Of a DNA stretch of 64,000 nt, positions 1-10,580 are shown in pieces. The notes under the pieces are model-generated. The model made no database searches. It worked only from the letters and a program-made list of their open reading frames with translations, and was not told the DNA's origin. Made by a program: the position numbers and the translations under genes. Position 1 is the first letter of the stretch, and each line of letters opens with the position of its first letter. This DNA comes from Chamaelirium japonicum (Eukaryota; Streptophyta; Magnoliopsida; Liliales; Melanthiaceae), in the NCBI GenBank assembly GCA_947650365.1, contig OX393557.1, positions 3,575,237 to 3,639,236 of the forward strand, written 5' to 3'.

Positions 1-1001
1 AGGGAAAAAGGGAAGGGAAGGAGGAAGAGGAAGAGAAAAGAAGAAAGTGTGGAGGAGGATGAGGAAGAAGGGAAGGAGATGGTGTAGTGGGTATTTTTGT
101 CAACCAATAATAGTCCAACATGTGGCATCGAGTAATCGGGTACGTACTCGAGCATATTAGCTAGGTTTTCAGGATTGAGGATGTGGAACCTAAAGACAAC
201 TTGGAGTGACTCAGGCTTTGGGTAATGAGACCCCAGGAAGGTAAGGTTGCTTGCCCGAAAGTTAGAAAACCCGAGAGGAAGATTGGATCCATGGGGGAGC
301 TTGGGAGGAAGCCCTAAAATCCATGTGTCTAAGATAGGGACTACTCGACCATAGTGTATTCGGGAGACTGTAACCCTAATAGGGCCATGGAAGAGCTCGG
401 GAGTACATGGGTCATGTGCGTACAAGCATTCTGTACTCGTCTGATTTTCCTAAATGAGTACGGCGAGCTAACATGCACCGAGAGCCGAGTGCCCAAGAGA
501 GAACCTAGTCACATGGGGGGCTAGGCTCCGATTGTCACGACGATAATCTCATACCCAAGTTGAACAAACATATCATAGTCCTTGAATGAATCAGATACAT
601 CTCTTCAAATATGGAAAGGAATAAGAGGCCAATCTGAGGTTCTAAGGGCATGTGGTGTAAGTAATCCTTGGTGTGATCTAGTAGGATCATGGAGCCAAAT
701 CCACTATAACTACCGATTTACTCTCCAATGCACTATCTATAGGGCTGATACTTGAACAGGTCAAACATAACCGGACACCAGCTCATTTTCAACCTGACAT
801 TGGGTTGGGTTTGGGAAGAAAATGCCAACCCAATTAATATTTGGATGTGCTTGAAGGTCTGGGTTAACCAACCCAACCCTAACCCAATATCCAAATATAC
901 GTACATTAATAAGGGAAAGGGGTTGATGGACTTGAGATCATAAATAAATGGTGAAACATCGTTTATATTGTGTCATGTGTCCACTGAAAAAATATAAAGC
1001 A
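1..1001. other. Intergenic, no gene; start of block A
   Basis: The first 90 bases are purine-rich (GGGAAGGAGG-like). From about 350 onward the sequence pairs with 11808-12440 at many positions, so it belongs to duplicated block A. The stretch 770-950 is rich in GGGTTGGGTT and CCAACCC words typical of degenerate non-coding repeats. No reading frame here looks like a protein. Confidence 0.6.
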
Positions 1002-1008
1002 TAATTGG

Positions 1009-1392
1009 ATGCCTTCTCGGCGTCACGCTTGCAAATCTTTTGATCACAGTGAAGATGCGTGTGTTGCTCATCCCAATATCTCTAAAGAATGGAAGAAAAC
1101 TTCATGGGTTGAGCCTAAAACGGCTATGAAGCATTGGAGGCCGACTGGTAATATTGTAGGATCTCATGAGGGCGGGATCAATCCAATTGGGGATTCATCC
1201 CCCACATTGCAAGAGCAGCCGGATTCCAATCAGTGGGTCCATGTACCCACCAAAAGCAAAGGTAGAGCCCCCTCAGTCCAGGGTGTTCCTCATAGCGGAA
1301 GTGGATCTAGATTTGAAGTGTTGGGGAGCCTAGATTCTAGTGCATTTGTTGATGAGGGTGGTGTTGCAGTGGGTGGTATTGGTACTCTTTGA
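1009..1392 (+). pseudogene. LINE ORF1 remnant (zinc-knuckle region)
   Basis: The 127-residue frame begins with a degenerate zinc knuckle (ACKSFDHSEDAC), then a low-complexity stretch with VPTKSKGRAPS, as in the C-terminal part of plant L1 ORF1 proteins. The first knuckle cysteine is not recognisable. Downstream frames (1340-1757 and 3680-3888) are Val/Ala/Asp-rich, shifted relative to each other and split by the solo LTR. No reverse transcriptase is present. Assignment to LINE ORF1 rests on the knuckle-like motif plus the LINE 3' end at 4380-4435. Confidence 0.5.
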
Positions 1393-1723
1393 GGATGCTG
1401 GTGTTTTGTTTGGGATTGGTAGTTACGCAGTGAGGCCTGTTGGTGTTGTGGGTGCTGGGGATGATGTGGGTGATACTATTGTAGTGGCTAATGTAGAAGC
1501 AGTGAGGGTAGTTGTTGCTGATGATGCCAATGGTGCTAATACAGTTGCAGTGAGTAAGGAAAATGATGATGTTACGCTCACTGCTGCGGCTGTCTTGGAT
1601 GATGTTTGTGTCTAAAGGAGGGGTTATTGTAGGCGTTGACAGTGGTGTCGCTAATGCAGATGTTGTGGTTACAGTTGTTGCTACTGATGTTTGTGTTACA
1701 ACAGATCAGGGTGGGGTGGTTGG

Positions 1724-3678
1724 TGTTGGGATTGTATGCCCTCAAACAATAGGATAATGGTTTTGTGCATAGAGAATAGACATAATGTGTTTGCATTCAT
1801 GAGATGAATAGTAGAGTAGAAAATCCTTAAGTAGTCTAAGTGTGATTCATTTATATGAATGTTTAATTCACATATAGAGAGATATGAATCACATGTACTA
1901 GATACTTTAAATTAGTCACAGTCGATAGTGAGATCGGATATCTCACTAGGTTGGCTGTAGCATGATTGACTCCCAATCGGGGGGTGGTTAATCTCATACC
2001 ATTGGAATGGCCGATTCCAAGTCAATGTGCTAGTGCATGAGATGCATTGACGGATCATGAGTAAACCCAATGACATAATACTGTCAGGGACATTGTATTG
2101 TTCAAGTCATTAGGGTTCTCATAACTTACATAGCCGATATACTCTTAATCCTGAGAGTCTAGTGAACCTTGAACTTGTGCTTAGTTACTTTGACTTATCA
2201 ATCAGTGAGGTCCTCAGGACCAACACCTGAATATCTTGGGTAGCTGAGTATGGGTTACAGGGAACCCTAGATCTCAAGATGGAATCCACTCACCGTAAAA
2301 AAGGTTAAGTATCCCCATGAGTTGATCATTAGTTTTGATCATCGGAACCTGGTCAGTCACCGGTTAGTGGATATTCTACTAAGGTGGATGTTCAAATAGG
2401 CTTTGATCAAGCTTCATGGAGTTCAAGATGTGACACAAGTTGGTTTTACAGTTTACCACAGGTAAACTAGCTGTGTTCACGGATACACAGAGATAGAGGG
2501 GTATAATCATAAGTTTTAAGACTAGATATTGTCTTGCTAACCCGGAGTACAGTCATCACCATTTAGTAGAATTGGTGTTGACTAACTTAGAACACGAGCA
2601 TGACTAAAGAGTTTGGTCGGTATGCTCGAGTCTAAGTTGGAGCCGCATTAGAAGACCCTAGGTGATCCCAACTACGGTCTAAAGCGACTCGAGACTAGTA
2701 TGTGATCATGAGGAAATTATTATTATTAATTATATATATATGAGATATATATGACTTTAATAATAATTGAGTATTGGATTAAATTGACCATGGGGGTGCC
2801 CTAGGCACCCCGGACGTGTGCCACCATCACTTAGAGTGAGAATTAAGGGGATAATGTTTCACCGGGTCAAATTCTAACCGCCCCCCTTGTTTATCCGTCC
2901 AACACAAAGAGGATAGGGAGGGGGGCCGGCCTAGACTTGTTCAAAGGTTTATCCACCCCTATCCTTATCCGGAAGGGCTTATAAAAGGGATAAGGGAGAG
3001 AGGGGGTCGACCATGCATGCATATGCAAGCCCTAGCCGCCCCCACCATCTCCAATCTCTCGTTCTCTCTCTCTCGTGTGCGAGGGTTTGATCTTAGAGAT
3101 CAACTCTAATCCAAGGAAGCTCTCCATATCCCTTGGGATTGCAAGGAAGGCCTCCCACCGGACCGATTCTCAAGCGACGCAAGAAATACGTGGTTGAAGA
3201 TTGCGAGGAGGTTGATCGTCAACGTGCAGGAATTTTTGCGCAGAATCTGCAGTAATATAGCTGCAGTGTAAGAATTGTTTTAGAAGATCTACAAATCGTA
3301 TTAACTCCATTCTACCTCGAGGATTTTCGTAACGAAGGAGCCTACATGCTCGTAAAGTTTCATAGCAATTAGATCTCGGAGGAAAAACTAATGGTATTTT
3401 TTCAAGACGTTTGGACATGAAGATAGGACAGATCTGCACTCCGGGAATTGTTCCCAAAGTTACAGAACTCCGATTGAGGTGATTCCACCTTGAGGAGTTT
3501 CAGATCGAAGTCTTTGACGTCCAATTAAAATTTCAAGATGATCGGAGTTAAGAAGAATTTATGGCAGCGATTCTACCAACTGATCTACAAATGGTTGATC
3601 ACCCCAAGGTACAATTTCATATCCATTTAATTGATCACATGCTTATGGGAGATTAAAAATTTTAATCCGGTCCCATCA
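1724..3678 (+). mobile_element. Solo LTR, about 1955 bp, probably Copia-type
   Basis: It starts TGTTGGGATT and ends GGTCCCATCA, so the ends form imperfect inverted repeats (TGTTGGGA versus TGATGGGA). The flanking 5-mers are GTTGG (1719-1723) and GCTGG (3679-3683), a 5-bp target duplication with one change. A TATAAAAG box lies at 2980 in the plus orientation, followed by CT-rich sequence as in a U3-R-U5 layout. No PBS, gag or pol is present, so this is an LTR left by LTR-LTR recombination. The TGTTGGGATT start with ATGCCC resembles plant Copia LTRs; that class assignment is inference. Confidence 0.85.
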
Positions 3679-4435
3679 GCTGGTGGTGTTACACTAGCAA
3701 CCAGTGCTACAACAATTGCTGTAACACTAGCTGATGCTGATGTTACAATGGCTGAGGGTGTAGTCGCGGAGAAGGGAGAGGGTAATGTTAAGAGACCGGT
3801 CGTGCTAGCTCTCGCTAGTGGGCGTGTGTTTTCTGCTGGTAGTACGTGCGGCGAGATCTTCTGTTCGGCGGAGCCAGTGATCGAGTAGTCCCAACATTCA
3901 CATTCCGGTTATTCAACGACTTCAAGCTTCTCAAAAGAAGGTATCTTTGAGGGACTTTGACCATCATTTTTCTTTGGAAGGGAGGGGTCTTGGGGAGGAG
4001 AGTGCTTTTCCTTAGCCTGTTTCTATTCCTGATCCCTTTGCTATTTTATGGGGGGGGGAGTGTTGCCCCCCCCCCCCCATCTTGCAAATCACCCTTCTAC
4101 CCTCACTATGCCAAACCCCACATTGGAGGAGTCGATTCGAGTAGGGGAGAAGGATTCTTCGGGCACTTCTCATGCAAAGGAGTCTTGGCCGAAAGACTTT
4201 TCGGACAGAGTAACCAGGAGCAAAGGTTGATTGTGATGTGGCCTCATATGGTAGTTCTTTTTGTTGCTTACTGGATTCTTGGGTGTTTGACTTGTGAGCT
4301 TACTTTTGAGCGTGTGTATTGTTCACCTATTGGAGCCTTGTATTGGGTCTGCTTGCTCATTCTAAGTTAAGCCGTGATCTGTATTTCCCCCTTTTCGGTT
4401 TTTTAATAAAATTTTTTACCTTTAAAAAAAAAAAA

Positions 4436-5358
4436 GCAAGTAAGAGGGGGCAAGCATTTAAGAGGGATAAACACTTAAAAGACTTGAAGCAAAAAAGTAA
4501 AAGAAAACGCGTACACATGTTGCATGAAAAATTTAAGTTCACCAACCTAATCGTGAACTCAAGTTCAACTTCCCAGCCCTCTATTAATAATTATATATAG
4601 TAGAGGTTTTATAATATGGTTCATAATTTACTTCGGCATGTAAGAAGATATGTATAACATTATTTGTTTCTTTCATTATCTTTATTTTCATCTTCTAAAT
4701 ATAGGACGAAGAACAACGTTGAGTCATTCAAGCCAACCATTGTGTATTTATTCTTGCCCTACTTTATGCTTTTCTTTTTTATTTATGAATTTCAGACAAA
4801 CTTATATCCACTCAAAAGTTTTATGCATTTGATATATTAGCAATACTTCTATCTCTTGTATTAGCAATTTAGCATAGACAAACTTTTATATTATATTTAT
4901 TTATTTGTAGTTCTTTTGTAAAACTTAATGTGTCTGAATGTTAATTATGTAATTGTCTTACTTTTGTTCAAAAAGTGCTTTTTTTACAATAACTACACAT
5001 AATTAACAAGTTTTTTAATTAAAAAATAGAGTATAATTCTAATATGGTAGATTTAGTATTATAAAGAAACTATTAATCGGCCCATCCCCACAAGCATGCA
5101 TGCTTGGGTTTGGTTGAGAATCCCCAACCCAAAGTTGGGTTGGGTTAGGGTTGAGCACCAACTAGACCCAACATGCTCAAGTTTCACCCCTTAGCTATAT
5201 ACAGACCTTCATATGGTGCTTTATGGTTATTGAAGCAATATGCTTTTGTGGGTTGATTCTTGATTTGACTTGAACATCTGAGGAACATTGGCTCAAAGCG
5301 AGCCCAGATCTTCTTGCAGAAAATTGATACCCCTGAAGGATCAAAGGAAGAGTCTTAT
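4436..5358. other. AT-rich non-coding part of block A
   Basis: This stretch pairs with 12450-13430 in block B (shared words such as TTATATATAGTA and GGTAGATTTAGTATTATAAA). It is AT-rich and then becomes rich in GGGTTGGG. No gene is seen. Confidence 0.6.
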
Positions 5359-6500
5359 TAGGGCTGACAATTCTGGACCCGACACGGCAGACCCGGCATG
5401 ACCCGACACGAAGTTAGCGGGTATGGGTCTGTGTTAAACGGGTTCGGTCGTAAACGGGTTGACACGGTAGACCCGTTTAATAAACGAGTCGGGTTCAGGT
5501 TTGAGGTTTGGACACGGTAGACCCGGGAAGACCCGTTTAAAATTCAACGGGTCGGGTCGGGTCTACCCGCAATCCGATACTGTAGTATGTAGTAACAGCG
5601 GGTTAGGTCGGGTCGAGTCGAATCGGGTCAGCTGAATAGACCCGTGTGGTAAACGGGTCTAATGGGTCTTATCAGGTCTACCCGTTTTATTAGCGGGTCG
5701 GGTACGGGTTTAGGGTCTAGACACGATTAGTTAAATGGGTTTGGGTCTTGGTCTAGGGGTTTTGGACACGACACGACCCATTGCCACGCCTAGTCCTTAT
5801 CAACTCAATTGGGGGGGGGGGGGGGGGGGGGGTGATGCAGAAAAGCACCCACAAGAAGGAAGGAGGAGGAGGAAAGAAGGGGAGGAGGAAAGGGAGAGAA
5901 GGTCGGACACAGAGGTGGTTGGAGCGGGAAGGAGGGGGGAGAGGGAGGAGGAACCCTTCTTTTGGTTGCCCTATCAAGAAAGGAGGCTTATAGGATCCCC
6001 AACCCAAGGGTTGATTGGGTTTGGGTTAGGGTTAGGGTTAGGGTTGAGGTATAATAACTGCAAGTTGGGCTGGGTTTGAGCACCAACTCGACTTAACTTG
6101 TCCGAGTTTCACCCCCTAACTATATACAGACTGTCATATTCGGTGATGGAGTCATTGTATTTTATGGTGTACGTTCTATGGTTATTGAGGCAATATGCTT
6201 TTGTGGGTTGATTCTTGATATGACTTGAAAGTTGAAGGGACATTGGCTTGAAGAGAGCCTAGATCTTCTTGCAGAAGATTGATACCTTCGGAGGATCAAA
6301 AGAGGAGAGTCTTAATCAACTCAGGGTGGGGGGGGGGATGTAGAAAAGCACCCACAGAAAGGAGGAGGAGGAAGAAGGGGAGGAGGAAAGGGAGAGAAGG
6401 TCGGACATAGGGGTGGTTGGAACTAGGAGGAGGGGGGATATGAAGGACCGAAGGAGTAGCCCTTCTTTGGGGTGCAGTATCAAAAAGGAGGCTTATAGGA
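5125..6500 (+). repeat. Internal tandem duplication in block A
   Basis: Unit 1 (5125-5993, including a 434-bp hAT-type insertion) and unit 2 (5994-6500) share the same order of words: CCCCAACCCAA, GAGCACCAACT, AAGCAATATGCTTTTGTGGG, GATCTTCTTGCAGAA, a G-run, a GGAGGAGGAAAGAAGGGG-type purine block, then AGGAGGCTTATAGGA. Block B has only one unit (13090-13660), so the duplication arose in copy A. Long G runs at about 5811-5832 and 6328-6337 lie inside the units. Confidence 0.75.
5359..5792. mobile_element. hAT-type non-autonomous element, 434 bp
   Basis: The ends TAGGGCTGACAATT and CCATTGCCACGCCTA are inverted repeats of the widespread plant TAGGG(G/C)TGGCAAT type. The interior is rich in ACCCG and CGGGT words, like the element at 13736-14215. 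Flanks are AGTCTTAT and GTCCTTAT, an imperfect 8-bp duplication. Unit 2 of the tandem duplication (6312) and block B (13433) both show the empty site AGTCTTAATCAACTC. Confidence 0.8.
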
Positions 6501-7072
6501 CTCGGGTTGGGTGACCATATCAAGATAGGGACACCAGTAATTTTGTGGGCGCAAACAGCAACATCCATTTTTACTGTTACCAGCAAAAGACACGGCTGGA
6601 CGGGTCAAGGAGTGGGGGCCGCTCTTAACGTACGGCCCCCGCATGTGGAGCACGGTTATCCACACAGGCCTGTGTTTGGTGAGGTCTCGGATCCTCTGAG
6701 GTTCAGAGGATCAGATAAGTGAAATCCAAAATTGAATCACTACCGTCCACGATACCTTGCGTCAAACGGTGAATCGCACACAACCCTGACCGTCATCAGA
6801 TGAACGGTTGTGGATTTCACCTGTCTTTTAACCTGAGGTTATATAACCTCAGTGAATCCGCGCTCATCAGGTAATGAACGGGCGCCGGCGCTTCTGACTC
6901 GTGTATCGACTCTGGTGGGCCGACATGGGTTGGCGGGTGGCTGTGATAGGCCCAACAGCATTTCGTGCTGCGATTGCGGATGAGCTGTAGAGGCTGGTAC
7001 CGTACAGCTGTCAAACGAAGTTTACAGACAGCTGCTTCAATCAACCGTGGCTTGACAGAGATATTTTTGGAG
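6501..7072. other. Non-coding part of block A
   Basis: The part after 6865 pairs closely with 13708-14370 in block B, including the site that the hAT-type element occupies there. The stretch 6550-6860 has no counterpart in B and shows no recognisable gene. Short frames here are not conserved between the copies. Confidence 0.5.
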
Positions 7073-7254
7073 GAGAAATGCTTTTCAGCCCGAAGGTTTG
7101 TCCCGATTTCGCCGGTCCGATTGACGTGTCAGCGTGCAACCAGTGGCTGAAACCCGCTAGCGATTTTAAAATCTTCAATAGCACCGGTTGCACACTGCCG
7201 CATCAATCAACCCCGCAAAAATATGGAAAACCTTCGAACTGAATAACACTTCTC
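7073..7254. mobile_element. Foldback MITE (Mutator-like), 182 bp
   Basis: The ends are GAGAAATG and its inverted partner CACTTCTC. The interior arms include a GAAGGTTTGTCCCGATT word and its inverted match. The flanks are a perfect 9-bp duplication, TTTTTGGAG (7064-7072 and 7255-7263), as for Mutator-superfamily insertions. Block B has an uninterrupted ATATTTTTGGCTTC at the same place (about 14390). Confidence 0.88.
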
Positions 7255-7289
7255 TTTTTGGAGTGATTTATCTGAGAGAATTTTTGCTG

Positions 7290-7424
7290 GAGCAATGCTA
7301 TTAAGACTGAAGATTTTCCCGAACTCGCCGGCCCGATTGATGTGTTTCAGCCACCAATTGTGCGCTGCCATGTCAATCGGGCTGGCAAATTCGGGAGAAA
7401 TCTTCGGGCTGAATAGCATTTCTC
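7290..7424. mobile_element. Foldback MITE (Mutator-like), 135 bp
   Basis: The ends are GAGCAATGCTATT and AATAGCATTTCTC, inverted repeats with one mismatch. The flanks are a perfect 9-bp duplication TTTTTGCTG (7281-7289 and 7425-7433). Block B shows a single TTTTTGCTG at 14426-14434, the empty site. Same family as the elements at 7073 and 51332. Confidence 0.9.
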
Positions 7425-7433
7425 TTTTTGCTG

Positions 7434-7583
7434 ACCGATTGATTTGTGCACTTGCTTATGGCCCAATCGTGGTGTGCCACGTCGTACATTAAAAAGACAG
7501 AATGAAAACTACAGTTGCTAAGTGTAGAAGATGTGGCACATCAGTCACGATTGGCTGTAAGCAAGTGTAGCAAATCAATGGAG
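7434..7583. repeat. Foldback repeat with CCGATTGATTTG arms
   Basis: The left arm ACCGATTGATTTG... is matched inverted by ...CAAATCAATGG near 7583, and both arms contain a GTGGCACATC-type word in opposite orientation. The block B copy is at 14434-14593, so it predates the duplication. Half of a related copy lies in intron 2 of the TPR gene (31144-31210). Confidence 0.7.
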
Positions 7584-7662
7584 CAGCAAATATGTTATCC
7601 GATTTATTTCCCAAGGAATTAAGGTGCTGAAGGACAAGCCTGTGGGGACAACTCCATGTGTA

Positions 7663-8637
7663 CAGTGGTGGACCTAGGATTTTTTCTTAGGGGGTCATAA
7701 TTAGTGAAAAGTAACTACAGTCGTTGTCTCACAGTCAAAGACTTCAGTAGGCGTGACAACGTCCCTACCATTCCTTCGATCGCGCAACAAAAGATCTATT
7801 ATAATTTTGACTCGAGTGGAGGAGAATTTTGATCCTCGGAGTTCTTCAAAAATTTAGAGCTATAACTGGCCGACTCGATCGGGATGGACGAATTGTAAAT
7901 AATAGACCTTATCTTTTTTTCTTCTTTTTTTGCAAGGAGGGGGGGATTTCATACATACCCCAAAAAACCTGTAAATAGGTCCTGATTTTCACTTGTTTCT
8001 CATTGACTAAGGCCCATGTGATGAACTCTACGGGGATACCACATGCACGGGTGGTGGCAGACGGCGGTGGATGTCGGCTGGACAGTAGTGGGCGTCGGTG
8101 GCCAATAACGGGTGGTGGCCGGTGGATGGCGCGACCGACTGTGGGTCGCCAATACGGGCGACAATGGCGAGCGGTGGCCGATGAGGGTGGTGGCCGGCGG
8201 TGACGGGTGGCCCATGTGGCAGTGGACATTGACTGGTGGGGGGTGGTGGTGGTTGGTGGTGGCCACCTCCGTGTAAAATTGGCAACCAAAAGTTGCAGTC
8301 AAACAAGATGGCTAGAATTGTTTTTTTGGTAAATTACACTTCCCCCCCCCCCCCCCCTTCTCTAGAAGTTTAGCTCGAAAACATTTTCACCCCCCTATAG
8401 TTAAAAAACAACATTTTGCCCCCCTTCAATTCAGCTTTTACCAAATGAGGAAATCAAGTTAGTTGACAAAAAGGGTATTGTGCTAACATTTATAGGGAGT
8501 GATTTGGAACAAAATAAACTATAGGGGGTTAAGTGTTTTTGAGCTAAACTTAAAGGGGGTAAGTGTAACTTACCTTTGTTTTTCACCAAAATGAGCGGGG
8601 GCTTGAGCCCCCTAGGCCCAATGTAGGTCCGCCCCTG
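7663..8637. mobile_element. hAT-type element, 975 bp, carrying other sequence
   Basis: The ends CAGTGGTGGACCTA and TAGGTCCGCCCCTG form inverted repeats of the CAGGGGCGGACCTA type known from plant hAT elements. The flanks CATGTGTA and CATGTGAA differ at one of 8 bases. Block B has the uninterrupted word CATATGAAG at about 14650. Inside lie a GC-rich stretch (8019-8300) resembling 9236-9500 and 14698-14960, and a separate MITE at 8328. No transposase is seen. Confidence 0.8.
8328..8574. mobile_element. MITE with GGTAAATTACACTT ends, 247 bp, nested
   Basis: The left end GGTAAATTACACTTCCCCCC is matched inverted by GGGGGTAAGTGTAACTTACC at 8574. The interior halves also mirror each other (AGCTCGAAAACA against TGTTTTTGAGCT). 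Both flanks are T-rich, so the target duplication is unclear. It sits inside the hAT-type element at 7663-8637. Confidence 0.75.
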
Positions 8638-8646
8638 CATGTGAAG

Positions 8647-9189
8647 TAGGGGTGTGCATCGGTTCGAAACCGATCTATTTAGGCCAAACCCAAACCGATC
8701 CAACCTTGGTCGGTTTTGAGGATTTTTAATCCGATCCAAACCGAACTAAGATTGGAATCCAATCCAATTAAAGTTGGTTTGGATTGAATTGGATGATCGG
8801 TTTAGGCTTTGGACCATGTTCTTATTGGGCTCCCCCCCTCCTTTCTATTAGAACCTAGTTCAAACTTCATAAGTAATAATTGTTATCAAATCATTAGGCC
8901 TAAATAAAATTTTTAACTGATTTTGAGTCATCCTCCAGTAGTGTAATAGTTGTTGGTAGCAAGGGTATATGAGGACATATGATATATTTAATAAAATATT
9001 ATATGTATATACATATGTCAGTTCAGTTTGGTTTAGGTCGTTTTGAATTTACAAATCCGTCAACCAATCCAATCATGTCGGTTTTTTAAAATCTCAATCC
9101 TATCCGATCCATTGAGTGTGTTGAAACCGATCAAAATCGGTCGGTTTGGTTTGGTTTGATCTGTTTATTTTGGATCATCCACATCCCTA
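8647..9189. mobile_element. hAT-type non-autonomous element, 543 bp
   Basis: The ends TAGGGGTGTGCAT and ATCCACATCCCTA are imperfect inverted repeats. The flanks are a perfect 8-bp duplication ATGTGAAG (8639-8646 and 9190-9197). The interior is rich in CCGATCCAAACCG and its complement. It lies directly beside the right end of the 7663-8637 element, so one inserted next to the other. Block B lacks it. Confidence 0.88.
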
Positions 9190-9197
9190 ATGTGAAG

Positions 9198-10580
9198 TAC
9201 GTATTGACATCTCCTGATTCGTGGGACTATGGACCATGAGATAAACTCTAGTGGGATAGCACCTGCGTTGGTGGTGCGGTGGGCGATCGGCCGATAGGCC
9301 TGGTCTATGGCGGGCAGCGGTGGCTGATGTGGTGGAGGATAATGACCGTTGTCAGGTGGTGGACGACGGATGGCGGTGGCGAGACCGATAGAGGGTTGCT
9401 GGTGGTGAGACCGACAGTGGGTTCTCGGTGATAGGTGGTGGCCGATAGAAGGAGGGGTTGCTATCCGTTGATGGCAGGTGGCCTATGGGGCGACGGGGCA
9501 ATGGTGGATGGTGACAATCGCATATCTCTAGGGTTCATCCCATGGTCAAAAATTCCACCAGTCAAGAGATACCAGAGCTCCATTGACATGGAGTTATCCC
9601 TTAGTTTGTTCAAAAAATATTACTCCAAATAAAATTAAAAAATTAGAAAACTGGAACTGGAGCTATCAGCTCGGTTGTGTCCAAGGTTGCAGAAAGTTGT
9701 CCTTATCATCGGACCCGTCCATGCGTGTGCATAGGGCCTCCCTCTATGCCTTTGCCTAGCTGTGCCGTTCCAGAGTACAATTTGACTTCGTCTAGCCGGG
9801 CCGGCCAAACCGTAAGGCCCCTAAAGCCCCAAATGGTTTCTCATGTGCAATCAGTGGCCTCACTAAGTGCTACGACATGCCTTCCACTGTGTTGCGGCGG
9901 TTTCTCTCTTGTCTCATTGATGCCTATTTGTGGGTGTTATTAAAAATCAGGGTATTTATTTTATTTTTTGCAGTGAGTGTTGATCCCTGATATATCTTTT
10001 GTTGATACACTAAATAGGTGATATACTCACCATTATGGTGATCACTTCAAAAAAAAAAAAAAAAAACCCCCCAAAATAGAATAAAAATCCCTTAAATAGC
10101 ATAAGATTCCGTATAAAAAGAAAACTCCCAAGTCACATCAAGTGTAAAAGGATAATTTGCATTACGTTATTCTTCAAATACCACTATACTTCAAATTCAA
10201 AAATATATGTTACATGACAAGGTCTTAATTCTCAAGTACGACAACTCCGATATTATCGTTCCTGCGCTCGGTCTGGGATGGAACAAGAATCTTTTATTTG
10301 AGTTACCAAAAAATATCTCTGTATTTGGCTTGCAAAAGTCGGAACTAGAAGGGGTTGGAAACAATAATTTTACCCGGGCGCCCAAGGTGATGACAAAAGG
10401 TTAGGTTGTGCAGCAATTTCCCCCGCCCACCCATGGATTTCTTTCGGGCAAATCTGGCTACAAGCAGAACCTCAGTACGCCCAGAAAATTTGCTCGGGCG
10501 AATCCTGGACGGGGACTACAGTTTTGGTCAATGAGATCAAATCACGGATGTGTTTGAAAATGTCATGTTTATTTCCTTTA
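9198..10580. other. Non-coding right end of block A and spacer
   Basis: 9198-9945 pairs with 14657-15900 in B, including the empty target CAGAGCTC at about 9572-9579 for the element at 15003. After 9945 the sequence is AT-rich with an A-run near 10050. The short frames at 9677-9943 and 10207-10404 are not conserved and look non-coding. No gene is seen. Confidence 0.5.

Larger units (their letters stand above)
1002..4435 (+). mobile_element. LINE (L1-type) remnant with a solo LTR nested inside
   Basis: The left edge follows ATATAAAGCA at 1001. The right edge is a poly(A) run at 4424-4435 preceded by AATAAAATTTTTTACC, a typical plant L1 3' end. Block B has the empty site: ATATAAAGCA runs straight into AATACGAGGG at about 12432-12450, where copy A has the insertion followed by GCAAGTAAGAGGGGG. 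A short target duplication of about AAAGCA is consistent with this. With the nested LTR removed, about 1.5 kb of LINE remains: part of ORF1 joined to the 3' end, so most of ORF2 is gone. It cannot be active. Confidence 0.75.
350..9945 (+). repeat. Segmental duplication, copy A
   Basis: This block is a diverged direct copy of 11808-15930. Landmarks in the same order in both are a CATGGGTCATGTGCGTACAA word (408 and 11859), an ATATAAAGCA word (992 and 12431), the phrase around AAGCAATATGCTTTTGTG (5234 and 13313), GGTACCGTACAGCT and a GGCCGGCCAAACCGTAAGG word near the right end (9799 and 15779). Copy A is about 5.5 kb longer. The excess is explained by the LINE with its solo LTR, hAT-type and foldback elements, and an internal tandem duplication at 5125-6500. 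Confidence 0.8.

Noticed and set aside
1340-1757. Val/Ala/Asp-rich frames as a real protein
   Set aside because: They overlap in different frames, are cut by the solo LTR and sit inside a LINE remnant with no conserved motif beyond the knuckle.
6018-6046. GGGTTAGGGTTAGGG tracts (also near 12310 and 13150) as interstitial telomere repeats
   Set aside because: Only three or four units, embedded in a GGGTTGGG-rich repeat shared by both blocks, and not the usual plant telomere unit TTTAGGG.
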